Notes: a model not told the origin generated them from the letters alone. 64,000 bases of DNA from Apostichopus parvimensis (GCA_000934455.1 KN882213.1:584465-648464); one strand, 5' to 3'. Counted from the stretch's first letter, positions 1-13,475 are shown. Numbers and translations: made by a program.

Positions 1-1369
1 AATTAGTCCCAAAAAATTGTCGGAACGTAGAGACGTCAGAACCATAAAAAAATACTGGGTCTAAACCTGATCATTGCATTTTGAGTGAATGTGTATTTAA
101 CTATGTTACATGATGCTTAAACACATGTTTGAACAAACTGAAAATTTCAAGTATTACCACATAAATATTCAAAAAATATACTTTTGTTGCATGTAATGGA
201 GGATTTTGTGAAACCATACATGTCTGGACTGATTACGGTTTGAAAATTCTACGAGGTTCGTGATCAACTTGACCGTAGAGTATTTTCAGAAAATAAGTTT
301 GCTACCATACAAAACTGTCCGACCAAAAGCAATTAAATGACTTGATGACATTTAAATAAAAAAAGCTTCTAACAGAAGTTATGACCTATTTTGTATAATT
401 TTTAATGTGCGCGTCAATACGGGTTGCCATCAGGATCCCATCGATTACTGATGCTATGCATTAGAAACTGTCAATTTGAGCATATCATATGGTGCGGAAA
501 AACATTCTTCAAGCAAACAATTTTCTTGAAAATCTTGCAAAATTCGATCATGAACACAATGTTCAAAGAACGTTAATATAACATACTAACATATGCCAGC
601 CCATGCATCCCAGACTGTGAAAAAGCTAGGCCTATTCAGCGTTACAATGCATATTGACCCTATTCTAGCATTATGGGACGATTTGCTAGTGCAATTAAAA
701 CCTAGGCTAATATTCATGCATACAAGAAGTTCAGAACGGAATGTTTTGTTCGAACTGCGAATATTTTGCGATCGCTGTGTTTTTAAAGAAGGAGTTTGTA
801 TGAAGAAGTTTGGACAAATACAGTATGTTCATTAGGCCTATCGTACTAGTTTTGCGATTATGAAACTTGTATGTCGATTGACACTAAATTTTGGTGACAC
901 ACCAAACTTTTTTATCAGAATTTGCAATGAATCTATCGCACATAGAGTTGTATTGATGATTTCATTTACTGCGGAAAGAAGCCTTCCCCAATTCTTTCAA
1001 ATCACGATCAAACGATCAATCGTTCTGCAACGTAATTCACGCTAAAACGATAACATTACGATAGTATAAAGTGCCAGTGAATTGATAAACACACCATCAC
1101 GATATTACGACCACGATGCGACGCCCGATATTACGTTAGGTATTTGCTATAGGCGTAATGGAAATGATACTACGATAGACTCCTCATATTTTGTCACGAT
1201 ACACGATGCCACGGCCGATTTAATCTGGGCGGTACTGTACCTGGTATGGGGTTACAACTTCTTATAACAAATTTATTGTTGTCTATCCTGGTTAATTGCC
1301 ATTTGAGTAACAAAAATCAAAGTCTAAAAAACATTAAAAATCAATAACTTCAAAAGCAAAGCTTTGATG
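1..1369. other. Non-coding, no feature recognised
   Basis: AT-rich. Short open frames show no domain, signal or codon pattern that I can support. Confidence 0.6.
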
Positions 1370-1710
1370 AGATTCAGTGAGCACTAGAACCCTGATGATT
1401 TTTGTAAAGGTTAAAGGTCAACAGAGGTTAACATGTTATATCCTACTGAACACAATGCCTACAAAAGCAAGCTTAGATGAAATTCATACTAAAGGATCAA
1501 CATTCATAAGTTCACATATTTTTTTATGGAGATCAAAGGTTACTTGAGGTCACCAGAGATCAAACACAAAAAAGGAGACATGAATAACTTGAATTCCATA
1601 CATAGTGTGTAAATTCACTTAGTGAGTAGCAGAACTCTATTGTTACCTGTAGAGGTCAATGTTCATTTGAGGTCAAAACTGATTGTGATTAAATATGATT
1701 ACATTTAATG
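1370..1710 (+). repeat. DR-half-site minisatellite, degenerate copy
   Basis: Two weak units with 'gaggtcaccagagatcaaa' and 'aaaggtcaacagaggtta' blocks resemble the 10330 array. Confidence 0.55.
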
Positions 1711-4700
1711 TGTTTACATAAAATTTGACAAAGAGTCATCAAGTCATCAAGGATGAACTTTGCACTTGATGGTAGATCCACATGAGTGCAAATAATCTTG
1801 CTGGTAACAATATTTTGTATCATTAAATGTTTTCATACATGTAGCAAGGAATCACTATCCCTGTTGGATTTCTCCAACAGGAAAAATTGACTTGCAGCCT
1901 TCACAGGTATAATGGGGATACTTTCAAATTATGTAGTTACTATGGTAACATCTGTCAAAGTCACAGGTTTAAAGTTCAAATCTCTAATTCCAGTGCAAAT
2001 TTGTGACAAACACTCTTCATAAATTGTTTGGCCTATATTCTCAATCAGTGGAGGAAGGTACCAGATGGGAAAGTGTGTCTGAAAGACATTGAGAATGAAA
2101 GATCAGCTGGTCAAAGATAAAATTGAGCAAAGAATAATTTTTTTGCTAAGATGCCAAGTTGAAACATTTAATTTACTTGCAACCACCACAGGTTTTATCA
2201 AGTGGGTACAGTATATCAAAATATACGGCCACTGTCTACCATGGTAATGAAGGTTTTAAAATAGATTTTCAATGCATGAAAGATCATGTTTATCTAAGCT
2301 TGGCTGTTGGTGGTCATAGTGGATTTGTCAATGATGACAGCAAGAAAATAAGTTGGAAACAATAGGTAGCCACGGCTTAGAGGTGCAGTGAGGTTCCTCG
2401 CCCAAGCATAGGTACTTGTACTGAAGTAATTGTTACAGGAAGCTGGTTACCATTGTAGCCAAAGCAGCAGTGTCAGTCCTAGCTGATATTCTTTGGGAAT
2501 TGTTCGGGAGAACCTTGCCAACATATAAATGATTCTTTGACATGTTTTTGCATTGTTCATCACATTCTTTCAGGATATGAAGTTTAAATTCCTTATTGCT
2601 CAGAAATATCACTTTTCAGAGTGTAATACCTAGCATAAGTTAGAAGTGTTTTGTACTACTTCAATTGCAGAGACTAAAGCATAACATTATAGGTTGCAAA
2701 TGAATAATGAGTTTGTGGTGAATATAATTTTAGTCACACTTGCCACATGGCGGTTAGTTTACCGTAGTCACTCATAGTTTCTTAGAAGTGACAGGCTTTT
2801 CAGTGGGCCTTTCTTATATTCCTTTTTTATATGCTTCATATTTATCTCAATACATTACATGTATAGAGATATTGTAACAGTAAGTGGGACGCTCTCTTCT
2901 CTGAAAAAAGTTTCAGCGTCTTCATACAAAGTTCTTTTTCTCTGGAATTTCCAGAGCAAGCATATATCATATAGGCCAACAAAAGTTACTATTTTTTATT
3001 CCAGAATTTTATCTCATTCTATGACTTTTTCACCGATTTATGTCCAAATCGGGCCAAATCGGGCTGAAACACAGTTGTTGCAGGCCTTTTTTGCACACGC
3101 TACGAAACTTGTTTGTAGGGAACTTTTGCCCGCGTTTCCCTGCAGTCAACACTTGGCAAAAGCGGTGAAATGCTCTTAGCCCATCACTATATTTTAGTAC
3201 ACTGCAGCTTGGATATCGTCTGAAAATCTGTTTTAATACATATTCATAAAGCAGCAATCGAATTGCTTCAAACATAACTTTGAAGAAAAGAAGTTGAATA
3301 TTCATTAAATATCTGTTTGAGACGATGTCGGACTCACAATGTGGATAAAATTTGGATATTTCTTTGCCTTGGCTTGAAAAATAAAAACGAAACGTAAGTA
3401 AAAACCTTTCATCTTTCGAATTGCACATTCTCCGTTTTCAAGAAGGTACCACCTCCATCGTCTGGTCGATGGTATAAAACAAGTTAAACAATGATTTGAG
3501 GCTAAATTCGGAGTTTTTCCAGCATTCTGGGTTGAATTAAAGTGACATTTTTAAGGTTGCTCTTGTTCACCGGCATCAACGTATCCTATCGTGGTTAATT
3601 GCATATGTACATGTATATGCACATTACCATAGTGTGTAGCCTAGGGTTATAGTTTTAAGTATTCTATAGTGCAGTGTATTCATATTACGGGATCTTGTGT
3701 TTATGAATTATGATGCTAGCTTTCAAGACATTGTTTAGGAATACAATGTCGTTGCCTTGAATTTTGGAGGACTTAAAGCAGTTCAAAGTAGGGTAGTGCT
3801 AGTACAACTACACAATACTAAGCCTATGCTGGTATTATTAGTTTACTACTGACTTCTGCCACTGGTGGTTGTCAGCACTGGCAATACCTTCATGCCCAGA
3901 ACATATAATAGTACTTGAAAATTAAATAAGCTTATATTAAAAAAAGTACTGCCTTGGCTGGCTGGCTCTGGTTAGTACTAAGTAGTTATACCCTTGTGTG
4001 ATTTTATCCGGTGTACCTAGATACATAGGCCCACCTGTTATTCTGGATAAAGTCACTGTAGGCTACATGACAGGTTGGTCGAGTCAGTGACAAGTGAACA
4101 TTGGTTCTCTACTTTGTCCAAAGGATAAGGCAAAGGATAAGTGTGCACTGAATTTTCGTACAGTGTTTGCAACTCATTTTGGTAGTATTCTTTTGTGTGT
4201 GAATTCATATTGCAGTTAATTTTTTTTTTTTTTCCGGTTGTGCATGTGCCTATTTCACTTTGTTTCGAAGTAAGGAATGCTGTATGTTTCTGTCATTTTC
4301 AGAGAGAAAATGCATTTACAAGTTCCACTACAATGTGTTACCGGTATGTAATATTGGCTTGTTGCATTTAAAAGCAATGTGAAGTCAATTTGATGTGACT
4401 TTATATATTGTCTCCTATTATCCAACGTTCTGTTAACATTTATTTTTGTTTTCTTTCATTTTCAGGACTCTTTCTACATCTGCGGGTTGGATTCTCCTAT
4501 GTGGGCACTTGGGATATAGTAACTTTTTGGACTTCTTAATATAATTCAGTACTTTTCACGCCATTCCATTCATTGCCTTGATTAAATAAACTTTGATAAA
4601 CCTTGAAAAAAACACATTCCTGTTATATTCTTTTGTTCTAAATTGCACATTCATATTCACCAGTATGAAGAAAAATTAACAAGAAGTTCCTACATAAGAT

Positions 4701-5236
4701 GTACATTTCACGTATCCAAAAATACTTTATAATTCATCACGAAGATAAGCTGATTGATGTCTAGGAACCTGATACATCATAAACTATATGACCAAAAAGT
4801 CCAACAGAGACTGACCCAAGATGAAGGATACCACATAAAAAACAAGTTCTTAAATATTCTATGACATTACTAAACCTTGCAACGCTGTTCTCTCGACAAA
4901 CAGGCAATGAGCACTAAAGGCAACACTCGCAGGATGAAGTGTAACCTGCAGAGACTATTCGTGGCAAAGTAGCATAAATGCAAGTTCTCTATTTGTTGTA
5001 CCATGATTGATATTGATAACATGTAGAGACAGAGCAAAGATATGAAATTAGGAATTGAAATTAGAACTTCCAGTATTGAGATACTGCGTCATTGATGCTC
5101 TTGTTTATTTTAATTACAAACTGGTACTCGGTTCCCACCAGGTGGCTAGACACACCATAAAGCATGTGAACCAGGCACTTCTTTTCACAAAAAGTGGCTC
5201 TTTGACCTCAAAATCTTAATTCCCCCCCTTGACATG
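1711..5236. other. Non-coding, no supported gene
   Basis: AT-rich intergenic or intronic DNA. Apart from the weak transcript-end candidate at 4455, only short T and A runs stand out. Confidence 0.55.
4455..4620 (+). other. Possible 3' end of a transcript or retroelement
   Basis: A 'ttcattttcag' acceptor-like site (about 4455-4466) is followed 120 bp later by AATAAA (4585-4590) and an A-rich stretch. No reading frame is supported. It could be a non-coding terminal exon or a LINE/SINE tail. Confidence 0.2.
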
Positions 5237-5244
5237 GGTAAAAG

Positions 5245-5549
5245 CAGTGGCGGAGCGTCCATACAGTCAGGGGGGGGCGGATGCCCCCCCTGACGGACTC
5301 AAATGGACTGCTGACTTTACCACTTTTTATTGACATTTGTCACATTTTGTTGGTGTAATTTGGCGATGACACCTATTTATTCTTAGTTTATCTGCAAATT
5401 AGCCAGGCCCGGAAAGGGTCATTTCTGGCGATTTAGGGAGTATCTTTACTCAAAAATTTTCTGTACACTACGCGCCAACCAGTGGTGGCGCTCCGCTTAG
5501 ATTGTGTCGAAAGCGCCCCTCCTGACCAATACCCCTAGCTCCGCCACTG
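5245..5549. mobile_element. hAT-like MITE, 305 bp, with 8-bp target duplication
   Basis: The ends are CAGTGGCGGAGC and its complement GCTCCGCCACTG. The flanks GGTAAAAG (5237-5244 and 5550-5557) are identical 8-bp direct repeats, the hAT superfamily signature. No transposase is encoded. A run of G followed by a run of C near 5270-5290 forms an extra palindrome inside. Confidence 0.88.
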
Positions 5550-5557
5550 GGTAAAAG

Positions 5558-7546
5558 TTCAAATTTACGGCAGTGCCAATGTATGTAAAAATTTCCTCAA
5601 TCACTCAGCTGAATTTTTGAAATGTGGAAGAAGGATGCCATTCCATAGGAACTTGTGTCTTAATTCAAGACCTTCAGAATAAAAGGTCTGAAGTCAAATG
5701 TTTAATAAAACAAGAAGTATAACTTTTTCTTATGAATGCAAAGAAAAATGTTGAATGGGTGTGCAACTTTCACAAGTTCAGTGTCATGAAGATACATAGT
5801 TACAATGAAGACTGACTTTAAAATTCAAGGAAAAGAATGACAAATGCTGGTTTGTTCACTGCTAGGGGAATAAAAGAAGGGTATGCAAATGTTGAAAAGG
5901 CTAATGTGTAGCCCAGTATTTCTATTAAGAATTTAAACTTGAGTTCCAGGTATGCAACATCCAAAAGTTTGCCTTTGCTCATTAAAAATATACATCCATG
6001 TAGTCGACCATAACAACCTGTGTTGTTAAGTTGTCTCTATAAGGACAAACATGCTCTAACTATCAATACACATACTTAACTGTAGGCTGACACATTGGCT
6101 CAAAGAATGCTGTGTGTGAAAAGGTATAATGACAAAAAAGTTAAATGAAGAAAACTATAACTAAGATACAGCAACTGAATGACTGTCATACTGAGATCAT
6201 GAAAGCAGGAATTATTGCTGTTAAGTTCTGGATGTAGTTGAATATACACATAATGTATATTAGGACTCACCTACAAAACCTCTATGCAAATTATACAGGA
6301 AACATGCATGTATGTGTGATGTGGGTGTAAAATCCATGAAAACAAGAAGAAAAAAGAGAGAAAATAATTAAGTGAAATATCTTGAAGAAAATTCTGTTTG
6401 AAAAATACTGTACTTTTAATCCAGTTATTACTTAATTTTGAGTCCCAACAGTTATTTTTTCTTTAACAGCTGGAGACCAAGCAGCCGATTTTAGCAGACC
6501 TAACCACATGCCAGTTGACTAGGATTCTTTTTCATAACACAGTGTTAAAAGGGTCAGGCATCAATTTAATAGTTTAGTCTTTATGGCATACAAAGGAGAT
6601 CTCTTCAAAAGTTGTATGGAATAATACAGCTGATTGACATATAATCAGAAAGTTCTCAAATACCTGCTGTTTAAGAAATTATTTTTCTTTGAATACACAT
6701 TTTATTTGGCAATGTAAGTCCCGTAGCAGAGAGAAGAAAATAATTGTGACAACAGAATCAACAAGTCAGTATCAGAGATGTTAGCATCCCATGTAAATAT
6801 CAAACACTAACTGAGTCCAAACTCAGTCCTAACATTTGTGATGAAAACAATAGTTCAAATTAAACATGATAGTCTCTGAAAAAATGCAATCATGGCTGCT
6901 CCTATCATGAGCAACGTACTTTTTCTTCAATGAATATGGAGATCAAAGAATGCTTGCTGGCAATTCATAAGGGACTATTTATTAGCCAATCAAATCGGAA
7001 AAGCATTGTTAACTAATTCTTTCCTGCATAATAGGAATGTTCTTTACCACTGTATGAATAATCACTCAACTTGCAGCTGTATACAAACAATCACTGTTAG
7101 GATTAACTGGAAGAAGTTTGGACTGAAAAAGCATATATATTTTAGTTGAATAACAATGACGTGTTCTGAAATTGTCATAATTTGTGAGTTTGTGCTACAT
7201 TTTCAGATAAAGGAGGTTTGCAATTGCGGTTTCCAAGCAGTTTCATGACTTTACGTCCCTGACCGAAGTGTTGTGTCCGGGATGACGGAATCCTGCCCAT
7301 TTGTTGTAACTTTAAATATTTTACTCTTATCTAGCTACAGTGTATACAGGTCAACATATCGCGTTAAAAAAAAATGTTTTTGGTTCCTTGCTGGAAGGAT
7401 ATTAACATATGCAGTCAGTTTGGGGTGCGTGTGCCTGTATGCATCTATGACACTTGCTTGCATCCACAGTAACAGAGTGATGGATATTTGTCTTACTTGC
7501 TATGTAGAGGTATTATAGTGAGAAGGTTTGTGCTATAATTTGTGGC
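5558..7546. other. Non-coding, no feature recognised
   Basis: AT-rich sequence without recognisable coding exons or clear repeats. Confidence 0.55.
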
Positions 7547-7900
7547 GCGAACCTTAGGAATATTAATGAGGGGACAAATGTAAAATCTTTACATTGCAAT
7601 AACTCCTCAACCTCAAGTCTGATTGTAACCAAGCATGGTATACAGTTGTTGCTGAATAGCTGGCACATGTATCTGTGCCCCCAAAAATTCCAGGCCAACT
7701 GTTTGGCAAATTTTATATTTACCTCAAATGGATTTTAGGACACATTCTATGTGCCGATATTCGTGGACCCAATATTTTTGGGACCATTTCAGCTGACATT
7801 TGCTGTACATTGTAATAACTCTGCAACCGTTAGTCGGATTGTAGCCAAACTTGGTATACAGTTGTTGGTAAATAACTGGTACAAATAGAGTAAACTTATG
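7547..7900. repeat. Dispersed repeat, two tandem units of about 215 bp
   Basis: 'ggtatacagttgttg' and 'aataactc' blocks occur at about 7640 and 7855 in the same order. The same family recurs at 12826-13130 and 13885-14020. Confidence 0.7.
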
Positions 7901-10329
7901 CTTCGATTTGGAGGCATTTACACTTGAGTCATACTCTAATCCTCCCCCGTTATTCATGTTGGTAAAATATTAGATTGAAAATGTGTCATGCGCAACTGTG
8001 GATCGCGTAGTACGTATACTCTAAAATTTTTGTTGTCATGGTGTATAGCCTTTGGGTGACAACAATGCGCTATGTATGGCCCACATAAACTCAATCTACG
8101 TAGGAATTAGCACATGCATGATACAGGACTGGAACTTCACATGAGAATGCATGTGGTGTAATGAGATCACCAGATATCTTGGGTCACTGTAGATGGGGGA
8201 GTGTTTAAATTGCAAAATTGATCTTGTAGTCCAGATCAGATCCTGGTCTGTGCCAGCATTAAAATAGGAGGTCAGATCCTGATGTCGTGATATATAGGCT
8301 GTTCCTACGGACTCTGGTTTGTTTCAAGCATGCATAGGTAGAGCAGATAAGCCCTGCAATTTGAACCCGTGTTTCAACAAGTTAACTCCAGGCATAGTGC
8401 CATGATTGGAACCTTGCAGCGCACATATTCTATTTTCTACCAGGACTTTCCGGATACAGCTGACGTTTACCTTTGAAAAGGTCAATGCACTGCGGAGGAA
8501 AATCATTGTTCGTCTCTGAAAAGCAATATTTTGGGTGGTACAACTTGTTGCGGGGGTTAAAGGAATTCTCTGGTGGAAGATTTTGATACATAGTCCTTGT
8601 AGTTATTATTTTTCTCTATCTAACCATGTAAAAATTGTCCTCATTCGACGTTTTCAAATTCACCAGTTTCTCACCAAAAGTACTGTTTGTTCGAACGCAT
8701 CTATATGGTGATTGACGTAGTGCAGGCAAATAGGCAAAACAGGCGACTTGAAGTTAGCACTCCCATTTCCGCAGCAAATACTCTCTCACGTGTACACGCA
8801 CAGGTGATTGCATATTACATTATAACGTACATATCGTGAACTTTACAGCCTACTATGCCCAGTAGGTATACGTATAGCGTTGCACATATACTCTCACACT
8901 CAAACCACAGTTCATAAACTGTTCTTCAAAATCGCTCAAATAAACTTCATGTATCAAATTAATAGTAAAAGGAAACTTGAAAAGTATTCGGAACACCGAA
9001 AGATGAAACTTGGCAGAATCGATGTCAGAGCAGAATGTAGTACTGAGAAGCTTAGGCTTCGCAGAACTGTCCGATTGTAAACGTTAGCGTAGCCTACATG
9101 CCAACATTATTTGCGTTGGAGCTGGATAGCGCCATGTATAAACAACGAATAGTCTGCTGTTAAAACTTATCTTGTGTTACACATAGACCACGAAACCACC
9201 GATCTACTACATATATGGCGGCTTAAGGAGTTTTTTAAAACATATCTAATTTATAAGAAATTTCACTGAAAATTAAGGAAGAAATTAATCTGTATACAAA
9301 CGCGGTTTTTGTTGTGATTACTGTAGGTAATGAACGGAGCGTGGGTTATGTCGCAATCTGCATTAGCGTAGATGACGTCACGTTCTGTACTGTTCAAGTC
9401 ATATTGGAAATGTCCATCCTTGACAATTAAAAATAGTTTCTCTGTCAAACAAAACATTAGCGTCCTCATACTTTGACGACATGTTTGGAAAATTATTTAT
9501 CATTTTTTAAGGTAATTTTTTTGGGCCACCAGACAATCCTTTTCAGTAAAAAATTCCTTCAAGTAAAAACAATCGTTCATAGTTTCCAAACTGAAAGCAA
9601 ATAAAAAGGAAAACCTAAAAATAATAATATTATTCTAGCAGATATGCCGACTTTGTGTGCATACAATTTTTCCAACAACTCTGGTAAAAACTGTTTGCAC
9701 ACTTCACCCAAAAGAAATATTTAACTCATAACACAAAATGGTTGGGTCGGGTTCTAGACATGCTGCAAATGGTTTTGTTGCAACTCATTGTCCGCACCTG
9801 TGTTATACTGTACGATTTTCCTTGACATTGATGTAAAAACTTTTCTTGGCAAGCTGCAAACAAGAAATTCCACTACCAGTGGATTTTGCTAGTATTGCAC
9901 CAAAGAAGTTATAGCGTGTAGACTAAATGCTTTACGGTGGCACAACATTTGTAGCCTAGGCTTTACACTCGATCTCAAGCTATAAATGTAATCGAGAAAG
10001 GGAATAAGCCTACTTGTTTTTTAGTAGTTATCAAAGCAACATGTATCTTTTCACATTTCCTGGTATTATTTTCTAATACAGAGTTCAGAGCATTTTTTAC
10101 AATGGCTGGAAATTAGTGCTAACTCAAACTGCGATGATCATGGGGAAGCTTACCAGTGTATCACGTCATATCTTTCGTTCTTTTGTGTTTTTTTGGTTTC
10201 GATGAAAGTCGTAACAGGTCTTTGTAATCATGATGGCGATGTGGGTGCGCGTGTGGGTGTGTGTGTGCATTTGTGATGCCCAGCTTGTAAACACATTATC
10301 GCAAGAAGGGAATGTTGGACCAAGTTCAT
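7901..10329. other. Non-coding, no supported gene
   Basis: Unique AT-rich sequence. A short (GT)n-like stretch lies at 10238-10270, and a TGACGTCA-like site at about 9373. Confidence 0.5.
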
Positions 10330-10795
10330 GTTTGGTGTGAAGATGAACCATATTGAATACAAGAAGCCTATTAATTTCTGTGGAGGTCAAAGGTCATTTG
10401 GGGTCACCAGGGGTCAAAATGTGGAAACCTTGTAAACACAATATCTCAAATAGGGAAGCTCGGGCAGACCTCATATTTAATGTGTTGAAGTACCACATTG
10501 ACTGCAGGAAGCTTATTTTTTCTGTGGAGATCAAAGGTCATTAGGGTCACTAGGGGTCAAATTGTCAAAACCTTTTAAACACGTTATCTCAAGAGAGGAA
10601 ACTTGGGCAGACCTCATGTGTAGTGTGTAGATGTACCACATTGAGTACAGGAAGCCTTTTGGTTTTGGTGGAGGTCAAAGGTGATTTGGGGTCACCAGGG
10701 GTCAAAATGTTGGAACCTTCTAATCCGATATCTCAAGAAAGGCAGCATGGGCGGACCTCATATTTGTTGTGTAGAAGTACCACATTTTAAAGAGG
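10330..10795 (+). repeat. Minisatellite of about 160 bp units carrying DR1/DR4 half-sites (part 1)
   Basis: About three units share 'tggaggtcaaaggtcat', 'ggggtcaccaggggtcaaa' and 'accacatt' blocks. The first holds a perfect AGGTCA-A-AGGTCA (10384-10396) and GGGTCA-CCAG-GGGTCA (10401-10416). The array breaks off at 10795 where the THAP-bearing insertion starts and resumes near 11470. Confidence 0.85.
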
Positions 10796-10925
10796 CCATG
10801 ACATGAAAAATCCAACTAATCGAGAGTAACTTCCTCTGAACCTATGAGAAACAACCACTGTATTACGTTATATCGTTAGAAATTTCAAGTTTGTTTTACA
10901 ACATGTTGTAAAATATCCAAGAGAA

Positions 10926-11172
10926 ATGCGGGTCCGTTGTGGTGTTGGGGCTGCGGAAATTTCATAACCCATGCAAATGGCCTTCATCGATGGCTGAAGG
11001 ACAACAAAAAAAACACGACGATTGTGACCAAATTAGTGCAGAACACCAGCGCCGATTTCACTGGGCCAAGCCAGTATACAGCTCCGTATGTAGGGAACAC
11101 TTCACACAAGCATACTACGATCCCTCCTTTTCTTATGAAATAAAACAAATGGGCTATAGCGGTTTGACATAA
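10926..11172 (+). pseudogene. THAP-domain pseudogene fragment
   Basis: Two frames together show the C2CH zinc finger of a THAP DNA-binding domain. One frame reads CGNFITHANGLHRWLKD and later VQNTSADFTGPSQY. The adjacent frame continues SSVCREHFTQAYYDPSF. The spacing C-x-C, about 40-50 residues, C-x2-H fits THAP. At least one frameshift lies near 11075, and another near the first cysteine pair is likely, so it is not functional. A Gly/Ser/Thr-rich stretch follows at 11215-11300. It may derive from a THAP-type transposase or a host THAP gene. It interrupts a minisatellite. Confidence 0.65.
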
Positions 11173-11469
11173 ACGAGTCGTTCTTCTGTCAAGTAATCCA
11201 CATTAAAAACTCCGAAGACCAGATCGGGGAACAGGAAACCTCCAGTGGGGCAAGTGGCGATCCTTTGGAGGGAGCATGGCCAAGCACTAGTACTAGTTTT
11301 ATCGTTACTACACTGAAGTCGCAATAGACGAAGAGATTTCGCTGTATCATCTGTTCATTGCCCTATTGTGTAGTAATAAGCTATGAGGTTAGCTTCAGAA
11401 GGGATGGGTTACATCTTCTTGTGAAAATTCTCAGTGCCCCAATTTATTTCTGGAATATGCTGGGTCAGT

Positions 11470-12150
11470 TAGTTATCCTTATCTCAAGAAGGGCAGCATG
11501 GGCAGATTTCATATTTTTTTTTGTGTAGAAATACCACATTAAGTACAATAAGCCTATTGCTTTCTGTGGAGGTCAAAGGTCATTTGGGGTCACCAGGCGT
11601 CAAATTGTGAAAACATTGTAAACATGATATCTCAATATTGGTATGAAGGTATGTAACATGGAGTAAATGAAGCCTATTGTTTTTGGTGGAGGTCACAGGT
11701 CATTTTGGGACAGGTCAAATTGTGACAACCTTGTCAACATGATATTGCAAGAAAAGGCAGATCTCATATTTGGTTGTTAGATGTACCATATCAAATTTAA
11801 GGAGCCTGTTATTGCTTTTGGTGGAGGTCAAAGGTCATTTGAAGTCAACAAATGCCAAACACGTACTACACTACCCTCTTACCTGTCTCTCCACTCTAAC
11901 ACATCTTCCTAAACATAATATACCAATGGAAGCTTGGACAGATCACATATTTGGTATGTAACTGTACCACATAGAGTCCAAGAAGCCTAATGTTGTGGGC
12001 GGAGGTCAATGGTCGTTTGAGTTCACCAGGGTTCAGAATGTGAAACCATGTTTTACACAATATTTCAACAAGGACTGATGTCATATTTAGTATGTTGATT
12101 AACTATCACAATTAGTACAAGAAGCTTGTTGTTGAGGTCAATGGTCATTT
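11470..12150 (+). repeat. Minisatellite with DR1/DR4 half-sites (part 2)
   Basis: Continues the 10330 array with about four more units, increasingly diverged toward 12150. AGGTCA-A-AGGTCA is intact at 11570-11582 and 11825-11837. Confidence 0.8.
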
Positions 12151-12825
12151 CAGGACAGCCTGTGTCATTGTGAATTTATTGTTTGTCACATCACACTGCT
12201 TTTCACTGTATTACTAATATCAAGTATATGTTGTACACCCTCACTAACATTACGTCAAATTCATGAAGAAAATAGCTCATGTTACATCATCGAAATCACT
12301 ATGCATTTTGGCATTCTGCTTTATTTTTTATTCCGACCATAGACTGAATGACTTGAAACGAAAACACACCAAATGCCAAGCAATGCGAATACCTCATCGT
12401 CCGTCCACATACAGGAAAATATCTTTAATAATAATAATGGGCTTTGCTGATTATCTGGACGTCTTCAAGAAAGCAGCTCAAACTTTATACTGTATGTATG
12501 CGGATATACACGGGCAGCTACACCGTGTACTACTCAGCTATGCCTTATGTAATTCCTTCATTCCCACTGCATCAGTCCTTTGTACACACATCCAATTTTA
12601 GAAGATACAACACAGTTTATGTTGATACAGAATAAGCAAGCGGCAGAAACCACAACTGATAAAGTCCATCGTAATTTTTACACCCCAAGGCAATTTTTTA
12701 TTTACATTTGTCAACGTTTACCGGGGCTAAACTGTCCTAACCCTACCTATCACGAGGGGCTTGATAAAGCTTGGGCTAGCCCAGTTCCCACGCAGAAAAT
12801 GAGTGGAGCAATTGCCCTCCCCTCA
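12151..12825. other. Non-coding, no feature recognised
   Basis: Short overlapping frames only, none with a recognisable domain. Confidence 0.5.
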
Positions 12826-13130
12826 GATTGTAGCTAAACTTGGTATACAGTTGCTGGTTAATAGCTGGTATATGTAGGCCATCTGGGCCCCAAATATTAC
12901 AGGCCTATTTTTGAGCCCAAATTTATTTCCACCTCAAATGAATTTTGGGACACATCCTCTGAGCCCAATTTGTGGGGCCCAATATTTTGGGACCATTTGG
13001 GCCAACATATTTGGGGGCAAATATAGTTTTAGCATTGTCTGGGCCAAACATTTTTGGGACCATTTATGTGGAAAATTTTATTGCACCTTATTTCTTTGGG
13101 AGAGACCAAAATTTTAAAATTGCAGTAAAG
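12826..13130. repeat. Dispersed repeat, same family as 7547-7900
   Basis: It shares 'aaacttggtatacagttg' and 'cctcaaatg' blocks with 7547-7900, followed by several GGGCC-rich short motifs. Confidence 0.7.
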
Positions 13131-13340
13131 GAATTTTTTAGTGAAAAATGGGATCCGGTACTTCCGGCCATATCAGTTTTTGTTTTTGTATTGCCCTAAG
13201 CCTTGCCCTGTGATAAATTTTAGTTTCTGTGATAGAGTGCTTGAAATGTTGGCCTGTCCTGCCAGAAAATTTGAATCCAACACTGACTTATGTCGAAACG
13301 TGACGTCAGTGCGGCACATTGGGCAGAACTGATCAGATAT

Positions 13341-13475
13341 CACTCTAAGCTTGGCCTTGATACAATACACAGGAATGTGTACAGACTTCGTGTACGGCTG
13401 TGAATACAAAAGTTCTCACTCTAAGTTTGGCCTTGATACAGACTTTGCGTAAGGCTGTGATTCACAAATTCTCTC
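13341..13475. repeat. Imperfect tandem duplication
   Basis: Two units beginning 'cactctaagcttggccttga' and 'cactctaagtttggccttga', at about 13341 and 13418, the second shortened. Confidence 0.7.

Noticed and set aside
3030-3428. 132-codon open frame on the minus strand
   Set aside because: No domain, no signal peptide, no matching splice sites, and overlapped by another open frame on the opposite strand.
9360-9480. TGACGTCA sites here and near 13302 and 13687, considered as CRE-type regulatory sites
   Set aside because: No promoter or transcript is supported nearby, and isolated 8-bp matches are weak evidence.
10330-12150. Repeat array considered as CRISPR-like
   Set aside because: The units are long and diverged with no constant repeat/variable spacer pattern, and the genome is clearly eukaryotic.
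12911-13199. Overlapping open frames rich in FG and GP
   Set aside because: They are translations of the dispersed GGGCC-type repeat, with no domain.
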